A DNA stretch of 64,000 nt from Thalassia testudinum (taxonomy: Eukaryota > Streptophyta > Magnoliopsida > Alismatales > Hydrocharitaceae): assembly GCA_037157565.1 (NCBI GenBank), contig JAZHRO010000002.1, forward strand, positions 71,755,001 to 71,819,000, in the 5' to 3' direction. A model generated the notes under the pieces. It did no database searches and had not been told where the DNA came from. It saw only the letters and a program-made list of their open reading frames with translations. Position 1 is the stretch's first letter. Every line of letters starts with the position of its first letter. Made by a program: the position numbers and the translations under genes. This document shows positions 1 to 11,805 of this stretch, piece after piece.

Positions 1-265
1 TCGACTACCTCCTGACTCTGCCGGATCAACCTAGGGCCAACCTCTCATTTGGTCCCCACCTCAACCCAACTCAAGGGTGCCGTACACCTCCGTTCGTACA
101 GAGCCTCATAGGGAGCCATGCCGATGCTCGAGTGATAACTGTTGTTGTATGCAAACTCCGCCAGGGGCAGGTGCTCCTCCCAAGAGCCCCTCCAGTCCAG
201 TACACAGGCACGCAAAAGGTCCTCAAATGTCTGTATCGTGTGCTCGTACTGTCCGTCCGTCTGGG
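1..265 (-). pseudogene. Integrase C-terminal core of element A (continuation beyond solo LTR)
   Basis: The minus-strand translation resumes directly after the solo LTR and its 5-bp duplication with [20 protein letters not shown] and continues through [20 protein letters not shown] to the start of the GPF-like region. This is the half of the integrase core that holds the catalytic glutamate (the E of QTFEDLL). A stop codon at 45-47 interrupts the frame, but homologous residues follow it to the window edge. It joins conceptually to the integrase half at 2969-3590; only the LTR insertion and point stops break it. Confidence 0.85.
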
Positions 266-2046
266 GGTGGTGTAACGACCCGGTTCTCGAGTCCCTACGA
301 GACACGAGAACCGGACCGACTCGACTAATCCCAAGACCCAGTCGTCCAACGAGGAAGTAACCAAAAGACAGTAAAATAAACCACATTCAGCATGAATATA
401 ACTAACAGTAAAAAGTACAGCAGTAAGGAAAGAAACTACTACAGTAGGCACCACCACAACAGTAAAACAACATTTATCGTATAACAAAAACTGCAGGTAA
501 AGAAGGTACAGCGGAAACAAAACTACTCACTAGAACAGAAACAAAAGAAGGTACAAAGCTGTGGCAACTCTACTGGACCCTACTCGGCCCAGCGTCCTCT
601 GCAGCCGCCGACCCTGGCTGCTCAACACCTGGTCCTGAAAAAGGTAACGAGTGTAACACGTCAGCAAAACGCTGAGTAGAGTGGCAAACTAACTAAAGGC
701 AACAGTAGAGTGTACAGTAGCTGTTATGTTCTATTACTTCCTTTATTCACATCTTTCAATTTTTCTCACTATTTCATTTACTTCTCAGATCCTTTACTTG
801 ATCTCGAATGTCCTCGTGGGACGATCTTGATTGCAGTCTTTTCCAACAGTAGAAGTAGCACGTGGTGCTCTCCTGGCCGGGAGAGTCCCCCGTGGTGATC
901 CTACCCTCAGTCAACCACCCCAAGGTCACTGACAGACGTAACGGTGACTACGGCACGCGCGATAAACGCACAGGTAGCTAGCCCATACTGGCACGCGGTC
1001 AGTCGTTTCCGTTAACGGGTGCGCCCAAAACACAGCACGGAACCAGGGCAGAGCCCTCTCAGTAACAGGGGTCCAACCCCTCCACAGTAACCAAACCGGG
1101 GCCTTGCCCCTCCACAGTCCGCGCACCCTCGTCTGACTACCCTGGTTTGCCCTAGTGGGCCTAACAAGTCGGTGAAGGAGGCTAGCAGAACCCCGGGGCC
1201 CGTGGGGTAGCTAGTACTCTCCTAACACTACTAGCTCTCCTCGGTACTACGTACACGAGGGCCAACAAGTCGGTACAGAGCGGCCAAGCCTAACCCCGGG
1301 TCCCTGGGGCGGCTGGCCCCACTCTGCACTAAAACAGGTACAGGTACTTCCCTTGGTACTGCGTACCCAAGAGACAGTACAACTACATCTCAGTTCCATT
1401 CCTTTTCTTTCCAGGAGTTCCACTCCTAATTCCCCGTAGGGTTCCAGCTCTTTATCTCAGAACATCATATGTTTCACTTTCCAGATTCACGTTCTCACAT
1501 TCCATGATCTCAACATGTTTCCTTGTTCATAACAGGCAGCTGTTAATTAATTTCACAGGCAGCTTATATATTCCTTTCCATTTTTCCAAGACTGCAGTAA
1601 TATACATTCCACTAGTTTTTCCATCCTAGGATTCATGCCATATCCTAGGATCTATCATACAATCTAGTTTTCCGGCCCTAGGATTCATGCAACACCTAGG
1701 AGCTATCATTCCATACATTTCTCATTCCTAGGGTTCATGCAATGCCCTAGGTTCTAGTTATGGTTCCATACTTTAACAGATTTTATTAATGTTTAAAACC
1801 ACTCTACCAGGTACAATGGAAGTAATGGGGGCGTGGTCGGGAATCCCGCGTGCCTCCGCGACTCTCAAGACGGCAACCGAACGAGGTCCTATCACAAGGA
1901 TCAAACACAAGGAGTGTCTCAAAACAGTGTATAGCTACTGTAGGCGGGTAGAGGAATAAATTCTGAATCGAACGCAACTCGAATCGCGGAAAACGGAGCC
2001 CAAACGGGCCCTAAACGGGTCGAGAAAGACAATACTGTGCAAAATC

Positions 2047-2391
2047 AGACGTCTGGAACTCCTTCCAGACGTCTTAAACGGTGGATCAGAGAATTACCTG
2101 TTCGGCTTGGTTCCCCGGACGTCCAGAAGTCTGTGGCGACGTCTCTCCTAGATCCCAGACGTCCGATGGTCTCTCCGGACGTCTGGAGGTCACTCCCGCC
2201 GTCTGGTACAACTTCCAGACGTCGGATTCGCAAAGGATGACGAATCCGAACACCTGCGCACAGCCAACCCTCCTCCCTCAGTACGGTCAGTCGACAACAA
2301 AAGAAGGAGAAAGCGGAACTCACCTTTCAGACGTCTGTATGATCACACAGACGTCGACCTTGCCGTCTGGATATCAGTCCAGACGTCTGAT
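2047..2391. repeat. GACGTC palindrome cluster, inner block of A-family LTR
   Basis: About ten GACGTC cores, most inside CCAGACGTCTGG-like palindromes, occur in this block. Many are paired as hairpins: arms AGACGTCTGGAA (2047-2058) and TTCCAGACGTCT (2063-2074) are perfect 12-mers with a 4-nt loop. Related hairpins use GATTCTGGA/TTCCAGAATC. GACGTC is the core of plant bZIP C-box sites; binding here is an inference. Confidence 0.8.
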
Positions 2392-2837
2392 TCTGGAGAT
2401 TTTTCCAGAATCAGAACCTCGCTCGGCCTCCGCTCGCGACGCCGCCCGCGTCGCACCTCGCGCGTCCGCTGCTCCGCCCGCAGCAGGTCCCTCTTCGCGA
2501 CGCTCTGCGCCCCCTGCGCCCTCCGCCGGCCGGCCAAGCCGCTCCCGGCGAGCTCGCCCTTACGGCAGAGCCCCGCCCTCGCACGCCGCAGCTCCTCCGC
2601 GCCTACTGCGGCCGCCGCTGCCGCTGCGCCCTCGCGTCCGCTCGCTCTCGCGTACAGGCAGGAGAGAAGGAGGAAGATGGTGGAGACGGGAGGGGAGGCG
2701 CGCCCCCTCCCCCTTTTAACGCCGCGCGGAGAGGAGGGAGAGACGGCCGCAGTCGCCTGCAGCCGCAGAGAAGATGCGGATCGCAGGTCTGCACGCACAG
2801 GCGCGCAGACGAATATCCCGTGCGAGTATAACTGTTC

Positions 2838-2947
2838 GTCAGACGTCTGTAAACTATCCCGGACGTCTGGCCAGACGTCTGGATGTGATCCCAGACGTCT
2901 TGACAGACGTCTGGGCCACCTCCCAGACGTCTTAAAAGACGTCTGGG
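2838..2947. repeat. GACGTC palindrome cluster, outer block of A-family LTR
   Basis: Seven GACGTC cores occur in about 110 bp. The last two form a near-perfect cruciform: CCCAGACGTCTT (2922-2933), a 2-nt spacer, and AAGACGTCTGGG (2936-2947). The same arrangement recurs at 25608-25720 in the solo LTR and, more decayed, at 9048-9122. Confidence 0.8.
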
Positions 2948-2968
2948 GTACGCGCTCGTTACAGGTGG

Positions 2969-3590
2969 TAAGCTGTACTAAACCTCAACTGCGTCCCCAG
3001 GGCCTACTGAAACTCAGCCCAAAACTGGGACGTAAAGCGGGTATCCCGGTCGGATACGATCTCCCGTGGAACTCCGTGTAGTCGTACCATGTCGCGGATA
3101 TACCTCTCTGCCAACTATGCTGGTCCCAAAGTGACTCGGATCGGCAAGAATCGTGCCGTCTTCGTCAGTCTATCCGCAATTACCCAGACTGTGTCGTGTC
3201 CTCGCTGGGTAACAGGTAAGCCCACCACCAAGTCCATGGTGATGCTCTCCCACTTCCACTCTGGCACTGGAAGCGGTTGTAGCGGCCCTACAGGCCTCTG
3301 ATGCTCGGCTTTCACCTGCTGGCACACTAAGCACTGCTGCACGAATTCACCCACATCCCACTTCATCCCCCTCCACCAAAACTCGCGTCTCAAGTCGTGG
3401 TACATCTTCGTGTTTCCGGGATGTATGGTGAACCTGGAACCGTGTTCCTCAGTCAGGAGCTCTCTCAACAGCTCCTCGTCTCTGGGAACGCACAACCGTC
3501 CCCTCAGGCGCAGCACCTGGTCTGTGAAAGAGAAGTCCCCTGGGTCTCCTGACAGCACTCTGTCGCGCAAGGACTACAAGTACGGATCGG
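2969..3590 (-). pseudogene. Integrase N-terminal half of element A
   Basis: The minus-strand frame shows the zinc-binding region (H and H in the SRFTIHPGNTKMYHDLRR area, then CLVCQQVK). The catalytic core start follows, with the first aspartate in SITMDLVVGLP and the second in [15 protein letters not shown]. Integrase inserts element cDNA into chromosomes. In-frame stops occur after the RVTLGPA motif and in the FWAEFQ region. The frame runs into the solo LTR after the histidine of the STAYH motif; the rest is at 1-265. All three catalytic acidic residues survive, but the stops and the insertion make it non-functional. Confidence 0.87.
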
Positions 3591-5022
3591 CCATCTGTCC
3601 TGTGATGATGCGGTCTATCAGCTCTGGCCTAGTCTGTCGTGTCACCGTCACTGCCCCACAGTGCCCCGTAACTCCAGGGGTCGCCAACTGCCCACCTCCT
3701 CCAAAAGGCTCCAACTCTGTAACTGTAAACTGGCCAAGTGTGCAGGCGCCTTACGGATCAAGGCGTCAGCCACCACATTGGCCTTTCCCGGGTGGTAGGA
3801 GATGGTGCAGTCGTAGTCCTTCAGGAGCTCCAACCAACGTCTCTATCTCATGTTGAGCTCCTTCTGACCAAAAAGGTATCTGAGGCTCTTGTGATCTGTG
3901 AAAATTTCGAAGGTCTCACCGTACAAGTAGTGCATCTAGGTCTTCAGCGAAGACAACAGCTGCCAACTCTAGGTCGTGGGTAGGGTAGGTATGCTCATGG
4001 GGCTTCAGTTGCCGCGAAGAGTAAGCGACAACGTGACCCTTCTGCATGAGCACACCTCCTAACCCCTGCAAGGAGGCGTCCGTGTACACAGCGAACCCGC
4101 CACTACTGTCAGGGATGGTGAGCACGGGAGCCGAGGTCAACCTCTCCTTCAGCTCCAGAAAACATGCCTCACAGGCGTCTGTCCAAGCGAAGGGCACGTC
4201 CTTCCGGGTCAACTGTGTCATAGGACGCGCGATCTGTGAAAACCCTCTGATAAATCGTCTGTAGTAGCCTGCCAGTCCTAGGAAACTGCGAATCTCAGTG
4301 ACTGAACGCGGTCTCTCCCACCTGAGTACTGCCAAGCCGTCTCCAGAGATCACATGACCTATGAAGGTCACCTCCCTCAACCAAAACTCGCACTTGCTGT
4401 ATTTGGCGTACAGCCTACGTCGTCTCAGAGTGTCCAGAACCATCCGCAAGTGCTGTCCGTGCTGCGTCTGATCTCTAGAATAGATGGGTACATCATCTAT
4501 GAAAACCACCACGAACTGGTCCAAGTACGGTCTAAACACCCGGTTCATCAGATCCATAAAAGCAGCGGGGGCATTGGTCAGCCCAAACGGCATGACCAAA
4601 AACTCGTAGTGTCCGTACCGGGTGCGGAAAGCTGTCTTGGAGATGTCGGTCTCCCTGATCCTCAACTAGTGGTATCCCGACCTCAAGTCGATCTTGGAGA
4701 ACACCGTGGCACCCCGTAATTGGTCAAACAAGTCGTCAATCCTCAGCAGCGTATATCTATTCTTGATGGTGACCCTATTCAGCTGTCGGTAGTCCACACA
4801 AAGGCGTAGGGTACCATCCTTCTTTTTCACAAACAGTACCGGGGCTCCCCAGGGAGATGCACTGGGCCTCACGAAACCCTTCTCCAAAAGGTCCTGCAAC
4901 TGAGACTTAAGCTCTTGTAGCTCAAGCGGTGCCATCCTGTATGACGCGGTGGAGATGGGGCTGGTCCCTGGTACTAGCGAGATCTCAAACTCGATCTCGC
5001 GCTCGGGCGGTAGTCCTGGTAA
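3591..5022 (-). pseudogene. Reverse transcriptase and RNase H of element A
   Basis: The frame contains the RT blocks in order: [63 protein letters not shown], the active-site box VVVFIDD and [12 protein letters not shown]. RNase H follows ([18 protein letters not shown], with the catalytic D, and the ELAAVVFA region). A stop replaces the residue after RSGYH, normally Q, consistent with CAG/CAA to TAG. RNase H is broken after [12 protein letters not shown], and later parts need frame changes. The RT active site has FIDD, the usual form for this clade. Function is lost through the stops. Confidence 0.88.
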
Positions 5023-5634
5023 CTAGTCTGGAAACATGTCAGGGTACTCTCTGACCACCGGGATGCTCTGGAAGTCTGCCACAGGGCTGGGCTCTGCCAC
5101 CACACAAGCTAGGAAGCCCTCACACCCCTGGCTCAAAAGTCTCGCCACTCGAAGTGCCGAGATGCACCTGAAACCTCCGTCCACTGACTGTCTGTGAAAC
5201 TCGAAAGAAGGCAACTCCGGAATGGAGAAGACGATCTTCCTCTCAAAACAGTCTACCAAGGCGTGGTAAGCGGACAGCCAGTCCATCCCCAGAATCACTC
5301 CAAAGTCCTCCATCTGTATCATAATCAGGTCAGCTGGCAAGCTATATCCCCCGACGTTGACCTCGCAATCCGTGTACACCTCTTCAGCTACAAACAGCTG
5401 ACCACTTGGACCTCTGATTACTAACGGATTTTCTAACAGCATATAATCATGGTCCAAACTAACTGCGAAACTGGCTGCGACAAACGAGTGCGTAGTGTCG
5501 GAATCGAAAAGTGTGTAAACGAGTCTGTCGGAAACTGAAACCATACCTGCCACTACCGAGCCCGAAGCTCTGGAATCCCTGTGTGTCAGGGCGTTGATAC
5601 GCCCCTCAGCTCTTGGTGCGGACAAAGCAGCCAC
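5023..5634 (-). pseudogene. Aspartic protease region of element A, active site altered
   Basis: The frame carries the retropepsin landmarks LFDS-xx-HSFV near the start and VILGMDWLSAYHALVDC further on, as expected for Ty3/gypsy protease between gag and RT. The catalytic triad is normally DSGA; here it reads DSDT, so glycine and alanine are replaced. This would be expected to inactivate the protease. The open frame otherwise spans about 200 codons and runs to a stop just before the RT block. Confidence 0.82.
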
Positions 5635-5673
5635 ACTCTGCGTCGGACGGGCAAGTGCTGGCCGGTACCCTCC

Positions 5674-6178
5674 TCATGACTGCTGTCCTCCTCCTCGCGC
5701 CTGGTAACCGCGGCCTCCTGTGCGCCCTCCAGTGCTCTGCACGGGAAGTATCTGCTGACCTCTTGCCCTAGACGGGCAGTCCCTCCTGATGTGGCCCGGC
5801 TGACCACACTGGTAACAGAGGGGAACCCGACTCCCGCCCTTAGTGGGTCCCTGCTGTCGACTGGGCGGGGGTCCGGTGCTGGCGACTGGCCCCTGTCGAG
5901 GGCCCCCAAAGGCCACTGATGGCCCTGCAAAACGTGACGGCTCTCCTGCGGACGCCACGTGTCTCCTTTGAGTTCTCCTAACACGCCTAGTGTGACGGCG
6001 GAAATCTCATTCCACCACCAACTCCCCTGTCGTACGCTCGGAAGGGGGAGGAGGGGGTGGCGATGTGGGTGGAAGCTGAAATTCTTCTCGAACCACCTCT
6101 CAAATTAGTTAGACGAGATCCGGAGACGGTATGCTCAGGAGAAGAGGAGGGGTAGTATGTACTCCAAGACCGACACAT
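5674..6178 (-). pseudogene. Gag remnant of element A with CCHC zinc knuckle, capsid missing
   Basis: The frame ending near 5674 contains one retroviral zinc knuckle, CYQCGQPGHIRRDC, followed by a glycine/arginine-rich tail. This is the nucleocapsid end of gag. Only about 600 bp separate the knuckle from the primer site at 6411, whereas a full Tekay gag needs roughly 250-300 more codons upstream. The capsid coding region therefore appears deleted or scrambled. The upstream frame at 5987-6178 shows no capsid motif I recognise. Confidence 0.72.
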
Positions 6179-6410
6179 CTGTCCCTCGGGCCCCGACCTC
6201 GGCCGCGCCCGCGGCCCACCCTCCTAGTTCCACGATGAGGCATCTCCTACAAGGAGACGCGAAACAAAACGAAACACGTCACTACGGAACGATACCTAAC
6301 GGAAACGTCTAAGAGCTCATGTCAAAAGGTATGTTGTGGTGGATACTCTAGCTATAGACATGTGAATTGGTTATTTTCCAGTCAGTTGATTCACTTCTCG
6401 GGACGACCTT

Positions 6411-6422
6411 GCTCTGATACCA
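6411..6422 (-). promoter_or_regulatory. Primer-binding site of element A (initiator tRNA-Met type)
   Basis: On the minus strand TGGTATCAGAGC lies three bases downstream of the 5' LTR end. This is the complement of the 3' end of plant initiator tRNA-Met and the standard minus-strand primer site of chromoviruses. It fixes 6426-9140 as the 5' LTR. Confidence 0.93.
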
Positions 6423-6425
6423 TCT

Positions 6426-9140
6426 TGTAACGACCCGATTCCCGAGTCCCTACGAGACACGAGAACCGGACCGACTCGACTAATCCCAAGACCTGGTCGT
6501 CGAATGAGGAAGTAACCAAAAGAGCAGTAAAATAAACCACATTTAGCATGAATATAACTAACAGTAAGAAAATACAGCAGTAAGGAAAGAAACCACTACA
6601 GTATATACTACCACAACAGTAGAACAACATTCATAACATAATATGAACTGCAGGTAAAGAAAAGTACAGCGGTAACAAGAACTACTCACTACAGTGGAAC
6701 CAAAAAGAGGTACAAGAGAACAGTGGTAACTCTACTGGACCCTACTCGGCCCAGCGTCCTCGGCAGCAGCTGACCCTGGCTGCTCAACACCTGGTCCTGA
6801 AAGGTAACGAGTATAACACGTCAGCAAAACGCTGAGTAGAGTGGCAGCTAAACTAAAGAAACAGTAAAGTGTACAGTAGCTGTTTTAATTTTCTTTCTTC
6901 CTTTATTTACGTCTTTCTATTGTTTCAAAATTTATCTATTTCTCAGATCCTTCACTTGATCTCGAATGTTCCTCGTGGGAACGATCTTGATTGCAGTATT
7001 TTCCAAAAAGTAGAAGTAGCACGTGGTGCTCTCCTGGCTGGGAGAGTCCCCCGTGGTGATCCTACTCTCAGACAACCACCCCAAGGTCACGGACAGGCGT
7101 AACGGTGACTACGGCACGCGCGATCAACGCACAGGTAGCTAACTTGCACTGGACGCGGTCAGTCGTTTCCGTTAACGGGTGCGCCCAAAGCACAGCATGG
7201 AACCAGTACAGGGCAGAGCCCTCTCAGTAACAGGGGTCCAACCCCTCCACAGTAACCAAACAGGGGCCTTGCCCCTCCATAGTCCGCACACCCTCGCCTG
7301 ACTACCCTGGTTTGCCCAGTGGGCCTAACAAGTCGGTGTAGGAGGCTAGCAGAACCCCGGGGCCCGTGGGGTAGCTAGTACCTCTCTACACTAGTAGCTC
7401 TCCTCGGTACTACGTACACGAGGGCCAGCAAGTCGGTACAAAGTGGCCAGTCCTGACCCCGGGTCCCTGGGGCGGATGGCTCCGCTCTGCACTAAACAGG
7501 TACAGGTACTTCCCTTGGTACTATGTACCCAAGAGACAGCACACTACCACGTCTTTCTTTCTCAGTTCCATTCCTTTCTCTTTCCAGGAGTTCCACTCCT
7601 AATTCCCCGTAGGGTTCCAGTTCTTTTAACTCATCACATTCAGGTTTCACCTTTCCAGTTTCACGTTCATACATCCCATATTCTCAGACATGCTCATTTA
7701 TTCATAACAGGCAGCTGTTAAACCAATTTACAGGTAGCTATTATTTCCTTTCCACATTTTCCAAGACTGCAGTATTCATATATTCCACTAGTTCTTCCCA
7801 TCCTAGGATTCATGCCATACCTTAGGATCTATCATACAATCTAGTTTTCCAGCCCTAGGATTCATGCAACACCCTAGGATCTACCATTCATTCTAGTTTC
7901 TCATTCCTAGGATTCATGCAATGTCATAGGTTCTTTTTATGGTTCCATAATTTAACAGATTATACTAATAAACTTAAAAGCCACTCTACCGGTTACGACA
8001 GGCGTACTAGGGGCGTGGTCGGGAATCCCGCGTACCTCCGCAACCCCCGAGACTGCAACGGAACAGGGTCCTATCACAAGGGTCAAACACAAGGAGTTTC
8101 TCAAAACAGTATACAACTACTGTAGACGGGTAGAGGATTTAATTCCGAAGAGCACGCAACTTGAAACGCGGAAAACGGACTCCGAATGGGCCCTAAATAG
8201 GTCGAAAACGACGAAGCAGTGCAAAATCAGACGTCTGGAACCTCTTCCAGACGTCTTAAAAAGTGGATCAGAGGTTACCTTTGCTCTGCGTGGTCTCTTA
8301 GATGTCCAGAAGCCTGTGGGGGCATCTGGCCTAGTTCCCAGACGTCCAATGGTCACCCCGGACATCTGGAAGTCCCTCCAGTCGTCTGGCACTACTGCAA
8401 GACGTCTGATTCGCGTTGGATGCGAATCCAGAACCTGCGCATACCCATTTCTCTCTCTCAATACGGATGGCCGAAGAAAAGGAAGAAGGTACGAAAATAA
8501 CTTACCTTTCAGACGTTTGGACCGTACTCCAGACGTCCTCCCCGTTGTCTGGTTGGAAACCCAGATGTCTGATTCTGGAAAAACTTCCAGAATCAAAGCG
8601 CGACTCACCCTCCTCCTGCGACGCACGGCCGCGCCGCGCCTCGTCCGCCTGCTGCTCGAGCTGCAGCAGGCCTCCCGCGTCACCCCGCGTTTGCTGCTCC
8701 CCCGCCGGCCTGCTCTAGCAGCCCCGGCAAGCTCGCCCTCACGGCCGAGCGCCTCCTCTTCTCGCGCAGCACCTCCTCTCGCACTCGCCGTGGATGCCAC
8801 CGCCGCCGCTCGCTTACTTGCGCTCGCACTCGCGCACCGGCTGGAAGGAGAAGAGGAAGGGGGCGGAGGTGAGAGTGAGGGCGAGGCTTTTTAAAGACAC
8901 GCTGGGAGAGAAAGAGAGAGAGAGCGAGAGAGAGGGGCGCAGCCTGCGCCCGCAGGAGGGAGAGGGAAAAAGAGAGGGGGGTGCGTTCGCAAGTCTGCGC
9001 GCTCAAGCGCGCAGACGAAACCGCGCGTGTCGAAAAAAATCGAATCCCAGACGTCTGGAAGGGGTTCCAGACGTCTGGTCCGACGTCTGGGCCACCTCCC
9101 AGATGTCCTAAAAGACGTCTGAAATCGCGCGTTCGTAACA
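6426..9140 (-). repeat. 5' LTR of element A
   Basis: This 2715-bp LTR runs TGTTACGA...TCGTTACA on the minus strand and is followed by the primer site. It aligns along its length with the solo LTRs at 271-2963 and 25595-28289 but is visibly more diverged from them than they are from each other. It contains the GACGTC clusters (8228-8575 and 9048-9122) and a GA-rich run near 8908-8935. The outer flank is TAACC at 9141-9145; its partner duplication is off-window. ORFs inside it are GC-rich shadows without recognisable domains. Confidence 0.92.
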
Positions 9141-11805
9141 TAACCCAACCCTGATGCTTATAAAATTGTTCCTAGGTCTTCATGCTACATCCTCATGTTG
9201 CGTGGCAACGTTCCCATGCAAAAATGCAATAGAAAGTGGAGAAGGTGAGAGTGACATTGAGTGAGAGGGATCCCTTTCTTCCCCTCCTTTTCTGTTTTCT
9301 TTCTCTTTTCTATTCTTTTTGGTTTTATTTTATATCCGACATTCATTGATCTAAGCACGACAAATTGTGCATTCGATATTGCTAAATTATACGTTAAATG
9401 TTAAAGGGTCACTTTTACTTTTGAAAATATCAAATTTGTATTTTACCTTATCGACAAAGAGCACATATCTGTGATGTGTATGGTGTCTTTAGTTTGGTTC
9501 TCCATTAGCAATGATTTTTTTTTTTTAGAAAATCATCTTCCATTAAAAAAAAAGGAGAAGAATTCGATACAAAAGATGCTAGGAAAAGACAGAAATACCT
9601 AACCTTCAAAAGAAGAAGAAAAATATTTCATAGAACTGAGAAACACCAAACACCCCGTAAAGTGAGGGAACAATAAAACCCAAAAAAATAAGATAAAAAA
9701 CACAAGAATAAAGAAAACAAACATCTTAAGATAAAAAATCAAACAACCTCTCAAAAAAAAATAACTCCACATTCGATAAAAGATTGAATGATTCAGACCC
9801 TTTCAACAAGTCCGAAGGACTTATACCGCAAGCAAATATAACTTTAAAATATAATAATCCTACCTATGATATACGAAACATATGTAATGATTTGTACTGG
9901 GATATTAAGTATTGTCCTTCATTTTTTGCTTGACATATGGTATATTTCTAAGTCCAAGTGATTAGTTACTATAGATTGTATATTAAATATTAATCTTATA
10001 AAAATCATAAAGAAAGATATATAAATAAACGTTAATATAAAATTTTATTTTTGTTTTACATATTTTAACTAAAAAGACTTGAATGCTTGTATTATACATA
10101 TCTTATATTTATTTAATTGTTCGAATAACGTTCCCTATTAAATATAGGATCAGGCCATACGCAACAAATCGTTAATTACACGAAGGTACTACAAATTGTA
10201 ACACATCTTTTGATACGAAAATATCAATAGATATTCTTTGATTTACCAAGCAAGGGCATACTATTTTGTCAAACATACTTACTCCTGCCACGCACAGGAA
10301 TATAACTAGTATTATTGAGTGTAATGGAATTTCTTGTATATAATTTTTTTTTCTAAATCCTGTTTCATAGTCAGCAGTAATGCGTATCACATATTTATGT
10401 GGAAGATGATGGAATGCATATGCAAGTGAATATGCCAGACGTCATTTTAGCCAGCAAGAAGTCAATTAAAATCTTTATATCCTAATTTAAAATTGGCCAC
10501 AGAATTAGAACTACATACAATTGGAATATATTGAATAAATAAAAGGATCTGGAGAACGACATGCATTGTAAAATATCAAATAAAAAATATACAAGGGACC
10601 TTTCGGTCCGGTTCCCTTACACCTTGGAAATAACGAGTATAAAGTCCCAAACTGGGAGATTTGCAGCGAAGTTAACATAAAATTAAAGAGAAAACAAAGA
10701 ACGAAGAGATGGTCACTGGCCATTACCGACAAAAAAAAGTACTCTCAGGATTGGCTTAGAGGTTTATACAAGAAAGGGCTAACTAATGTTACAAGTTGAG
10801 TGAAGCCGATCTTCAAACCACTTGAAATTCCTGATCATTTGGCCATGCATGCACAGATGAACCTAAGGGCCTTTTAACAGGCGAAGGCATCGAGAGGTAT
10901 GACGAAGTCGAACGAGTCAACATTGAAAGCCTATGTGTACACATGCATCCTCAAAATATATGGTTGTAAAAAGAAAAGCGAAAAAGGAAAGGGCGACCCA
11001 CAAAACACATGTTTCGTTTGCTAGGTTGAATAAATAGAGGAATAGTAAAGGAGTATAATAAATAGTGAAATAAGTACATCAATTAGTTTAAATGTTTCAG
11101 TAGGTTAAAGTTATTACATAAGAGAGTTGAATAATTTTACCTTGTGTTAAGTGAGATTAAATCTGAAGTAAGTGTTGGTCGAGTTAAGTGACAAGTTAAG
11201 TATTTAAGATAGAAAACAATAGAAAAACAAAAGTTGCAGCAAGAGACATCGAGGGTACAACTACGGTCATTAAGGTTGAATTAGTACAATCATAGAATTG
11301 ATTGAGTGATGGGAGTGACGGCAATAACATTGTTAGGTTTATTGCAATGATAGAGGAAGCGATAGGTGGTATAAAATGAAGGTGACTTAGGGGTTTTGGA
11401 ATAGAAAAAGAGTGGAATAAGTAAGCTTTAATATTTAGGAGTTTAAGTAAACTTATCCCACAAGGGAGATAGAATAAGTTTGTATCATGTTAAGTTCTCT
11501 TAATTCGATGCAGATAGGTGACTAGTGATATAACTTGCTTATCAAACATGACTTAAGAAGATTTTCTCTTTAGAAAACATAATGAAAAGATTCTCATTTG
11601 CTCGAATGTCAACCAATATCCACTCTCCAAGACAAAAGAAAGGTAAAAAAAAAGAATTTGCCGTTGAATTCTCAATTCCCTAGCAATCCAACGTAACAAA
11701 CATGTTTCAAAATTTTAAGTCTCAATCACCAATTTGAATGCCAACTAGTTTATCTAATTGAAACATCTTTTTAACATTTACTCGGATAACCTACAACTTT
11801 TAGGG
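9141..11805. other. Intergenic, no gene seen
   Basis: This is AT-rich DNA without a credible coding frame. At about 9520-9790 a T-run followed by an A-rich, sense-poor stretch resembles the 3' ends of the LINE remnants further right, but the similarity is weak. The remaining sequence shows no RNA gene, LTR or tandem array that I can support. Confidence 0.55.

Larger units (their letters stand above)
271..2963 (-). mobile_element. Solo LTR of the A family inserted in A's integrase gene
   Basis: This 2693-bp unit starts TGTAACGA and ends TCGTTACA, a perfect 8-bp terminal inverted repeat. It is flanked by GGTGG at 266-270 and GGTGG at 2964-2968, a 5-bp target duplication. It matches the 5' LTR of element A (6426-9140) and the solo LTR at 25595-28289 along its length. 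No internal region is attached, so it is a solo LTR, presumably left by LTR-LTR recombination. It lies in the same orientation as the host element, because its gene-distal end is again at the lower coordinate. Confidence 0.93.
1..9140 (-). mobile_element. Element A: Ty3/gypsy chromovirus (Tekay/Del-like), left end outside the window
   Basis: Reading the minus strand from 9140 downward, the order is 5' LTR, primer site, gag remnant, protease, reverse transcriptase, RNase H and integrase, which is the Ty3/gypsy order. The RT and integrase motifs ([56 protein letters not shown]) are typical of Tekay/Del chromoviruses, and long LTRs and an initiator-methionine primer site fit that clade. Stops, a missing capsid region and an altered protease site make it defective. 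A solo LTR of its own family splits the integrase at 271-2963. The 3' LTR and any chromodomain lie left of the window. The Tekay assignment is by motif memory and needs an RT tree. Confidence 0.88.

Noticed and set aside
2081..2798. Overlapping ORFs on both strands in the A-family LTR
   Set aside because: They are caused by GC-rich palindromic DNA. The same frames are broken in the other LTR copies.
2047..2947. CRISPR-like regularly spaced repeats
   Set aside because: The GACGTC repeats are short palindromes at irregular spacing in a plant retrotransposon LTR, without spacers or cas genes.
6411..6422. tRNA gene
   Set aside because: Only the 12 bases complementary to a tRNA 3' end are present; it is a primer-binding site. 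No full tRNA gene was seen anywhere in the window.
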